Source: Flammeovirgaceae bacterium
Lineage (GTDB): Bacteria > Bacteroidota > Bacteroidia > Cytophagales > Cyclobacteriaceae
Assembly: GCA_022616575.1 (NCBI GenBank)
Contig: JAKEEN010000105.1
Span: forward strand, 1-7,749
Direction of reading: 5' to 3'
Length of the DNA: 7,749 bases
Program-made: the position numbers and the translations under genes
Notes under the pieces: generated by a model
Told to the model about the DNA's origin: nothing
The model's input: the letters and a program-made list of their open reading frames with translations, nothing else
Databases searched by the model: none
Shown: one piece after another, positions 6,492 through 7,749 of the stretch
Layout of the letters: the number at the start of each line of letters is the position of its first letter
How positions within the stretch are numbered: position 1 is the first letter of the stretch

Positions 6492-6611
6492 ATGAAAAAA
6501 CTTGTTGTTTTCGTTATCCTTTGTGGTTTCTTAGGCGCTTGCAGCCAGTATACTTGCCCCACTTACAGCAAAAAGCCTGTAGAAAAGAAACCTGTTGAGA
6601 GCAAAATTTAA
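6492..6611 (+). CDS. Very small predicted lipoprotein (39 aa)
   Basis: This short reading frame encodes 39 residues with a complete type II signal peptide: a basic start (MKK), a hydrophobic core (4-14) and the lipobox LGAC with Cys17. The mature lipopeptide would be only 23 residues: SQYTCPTYSK after the lipid-bearing Cys, then a Lys/Pro/Glu tail with the pentapeptide KKPVE twice in tandem (27-36). A second Cys at 22 could form disulfides. A consensus promoter just upstream and an ATG at the expected leader distance support it as a real gene. Small lipoproteins with a CPTY-like motif occur in Bacteroidota as I recall, but I know no function. It converges on the sigma-54 activator, with 9 bases between the two genes. 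Confidence 0.8.
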   Translation: MKKLVVFVILCGFLGACSQYTCPTYSKKPVEKKPVESKI

Positions 6612-6620
6612 AGCTTTGGT

Positions 6621-7749
6621 TTAAAGGTATTTTTTTACTTCTTCGGGGCTTATTTCATCCCCACTCATAATTACCAACCTCTCTACTACGTTTCGCAATT
6701 CCCTTACGTTTCCTGTCCAATTTTGCTTTTGTAATAGTTCAAGGGCTTTGGATTGAATAGCCTTAGGTTTAGATCCATATTCATCGGCAATGTCAATCAG
6801 GAACCTATCAACCAAAGGCGGAATATCCGTTAACCGCTCATTCAGTGCCGGAACTTTAATTGTGATAACACTCAGCCTATGATACAAGTCTTCACGAAAC
6901 TTGTTTTCTGTTATCTCTTTTTTTAAATCCTTATTGGTAGCAGCAACAACGCGGACATTTACGGTGATCTCCTTTTCACCGCCAACGCGTGTAATTTTGT
7001 TTTCCTGCAATGCCCTGAGCACTTTGGCCTGGGCAGACAGGCTCATGTCACCAATTTCATCCAGAAACAAAGTGCCTCCTTCGGCCGACTCAAACTTTCC
7101 TATACGCTGTTTAATAGCTGATGTAAAAGATCCCTTTTCATGTCCGAATAATTCGCTTTCAATTAATTCAGAAGGTATAGCTGCGCAATTTACCTCAATA
7201 AGAGGGCCGTCACTTCGCTTACTTTTCTCATGAATAGATCTTGCCACCAGTTCTTTACCGCTTCCATTAGGTCCCAGTATCAATATGCGCGCATCTGTTG
7301 GGGCTACTTTGTCAATCATTTCCTGAACTGACATCATGGCTTCTGACTCACCGATCATTTCATAACGCTTGCTGACTTTTCGCCTGAGTGATTTGTTTTC
7401 GTCTCTGAGCGAGTTTCGTTCCAACACATTGCGAAGATGGATCAAAATGGTTTCGATGCTATCGAATGGTTTTTGAATGAAGAAGTAAGCACCTCGTTTG
7501 ATACATTCCAGGGCCGTCTCTTTATTGCCATGAGCAGATATCATAATAAAGGGTGTAGGTATTCCTGCCTTCTTTACCTTTTCAAGCAGTTCAATGCCAT
7601 CAATCTTTGGCATTTTTACATCGCAGAATGCAATATCAAACGAATCACTTTCAAGTTTTTTAAAGGCTTCTTCGCCATCTTTTGCTTCATTCACTTCGTG
7701 CTTTTCATCTTGCAGTATCTCCCGAAGAGATGTGCGGATAGCTGCCATA
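6621..7749 (-). CDS. Sigma-54 activator/response regulator, no HTH domain; N-terminus cut by window
   Basis: This is an NtrC-family two-component regulator: a receiver domain followed by an AAA+ ATPase that remodels sigma-54 RNA polymerase. Counting from the Met at 7746-7748, Asp43 in CDVKMP is the phosphorylation site, Ser71 (ISAH) and Lys93 (QKPF) complete the switch, and a helical linker spans about 105-130. The AAA+ part has Walker A GPNGSGKE (159-166), the sigma-54 contact loop GSFTSA (206-211, usually GAFTGA), Walker B GGTLFLDEIGD (224-234), FREDLYHRL (284-292) and sensor II GNVREL (346-351). The protein stops at EEVKKYL, right after the AAA+ lid, so the usual Fis-type DNA-binding domain is absent. 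That Met is probably internal: the first strand and acidic pair of the receiver (about 10 residues) lie beyond the window edge. Family assignment is certain; the targets are unknown. Confidence 0.93.
   Translation of the reverse strand, partial: MAAIRTSLREILQDEKHEVNEAKDGEEAFKKLESDSFDIAFCDVKMPKIDGIELLEKVKKAGIPTPFIMISAHGNKETALECIKRGAYFFIQKPFDSIETILIHLRNVLERNSLRDENKSLRRKVSKRYEMIGESEAMMSVQEMIDKVAPTDARILILGPNGSGKELVARSIHEKSKRSDGPLIEVNCAAIPSELIESELFGHEKGSFTSAIKQRIGKFESAEGGTLFLDEIGDMSLSAQAKVLRALQENKITRVGGEKEITVNVRVVAATNKDLKKEITENKFREDLYHRLSVITIKVPALNERLTDIPPLVDRFLIDIADEYGSKPKAIQSKALELLQKQNWTGNVRELRNVVERLVIMSGDEISPEEVKKYL

Noticed and set aside
6607..6636. Possible terminator (TTTAAA inverted pair then seven Ts) after the 39-aa lipoprotein gene
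   Set aside because: The stem has only six A-T pairs, a 7-base loop and no GC, and it overlaps the end of the opposite gene; too weak to call.
5021..7233. Rightward open frames at 5021-5227 and 6901-7233
   Set aside because: They are antisense to the lipoprotein and the sigma-54 activator respectively, with no domain features.

Overview
The window looks like a chromosomal segment of a Bacteroidota bacterium, probably of the Cytophagales/Cyclobacteriaceae type. This is inferred from the low GC content, promoters matching the Bacteroidota -33/-7 pattern (TTG or TTTG, about 19-20 bp, TAnnTTTG), the absence of Shine-Dalgarno sequences, two TTG starts, a DGDGDVGL-type lipoprotein, a GSFTSA-variant sigma-54 activator and an E1 alpha/beta fusion. 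No tRNA, rRNA, CRISPR array or phage gene is visible.

Layout. (a) 63-503 (+) encodes a small stand-alone HsdR-N-terminal-like PD-(D/E)xK protein. It converges on alanine dehydrogenase (548-1660, -), and a 13-bp-stem hairpin fills the gap. (b) ald and a fused alpha/beta thiamine-diphosphate 2-oxoacid dehydrogenase E1 (1780-4188, +) diverge from a compact region holding two good back-to-back Bacteroidota promoters. Ald yields pyruvate and E1 decarboxylates a 2-oxoacid, so co-regulated amino-acid/2-oxoacid catabolism is plausible. (c) A 212-bp non-coding element with 14-bp perfect terminal inverted repeats, an inner 12-bp inverted repeat, a hairpin and a possible 6-bp target duplication sits between E1 and a convergent lipoprotein gene (4416-5381, -). 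(d) The lipoprotein diverges, across 32 bp, from a LuxE/PaaK-like acyl-protein synthetase (5414-6403, +; TTG start). (e) A previously uncalled 39-aa lipoprotein (6492-6611, +) follows, with its own consensus promoter. (f) A sigma-54 activator/response regulator (6621 to window end, -) lacks a C-terminal DNA-binding domain and runs off the right edge at its N-terminus.

The items most worth a second look are the MITE-like element, the reciprocal Asp/Asn exchange in the E1 Mg-ThDP site, the HTH-less sigma-54 activator with its altered GAFTGA loop, and the tiny lipoprotein. I see no convincing multi-gene defence or other novel system. The genes look like ordinary chromosomal housekeeping and envelope genes.
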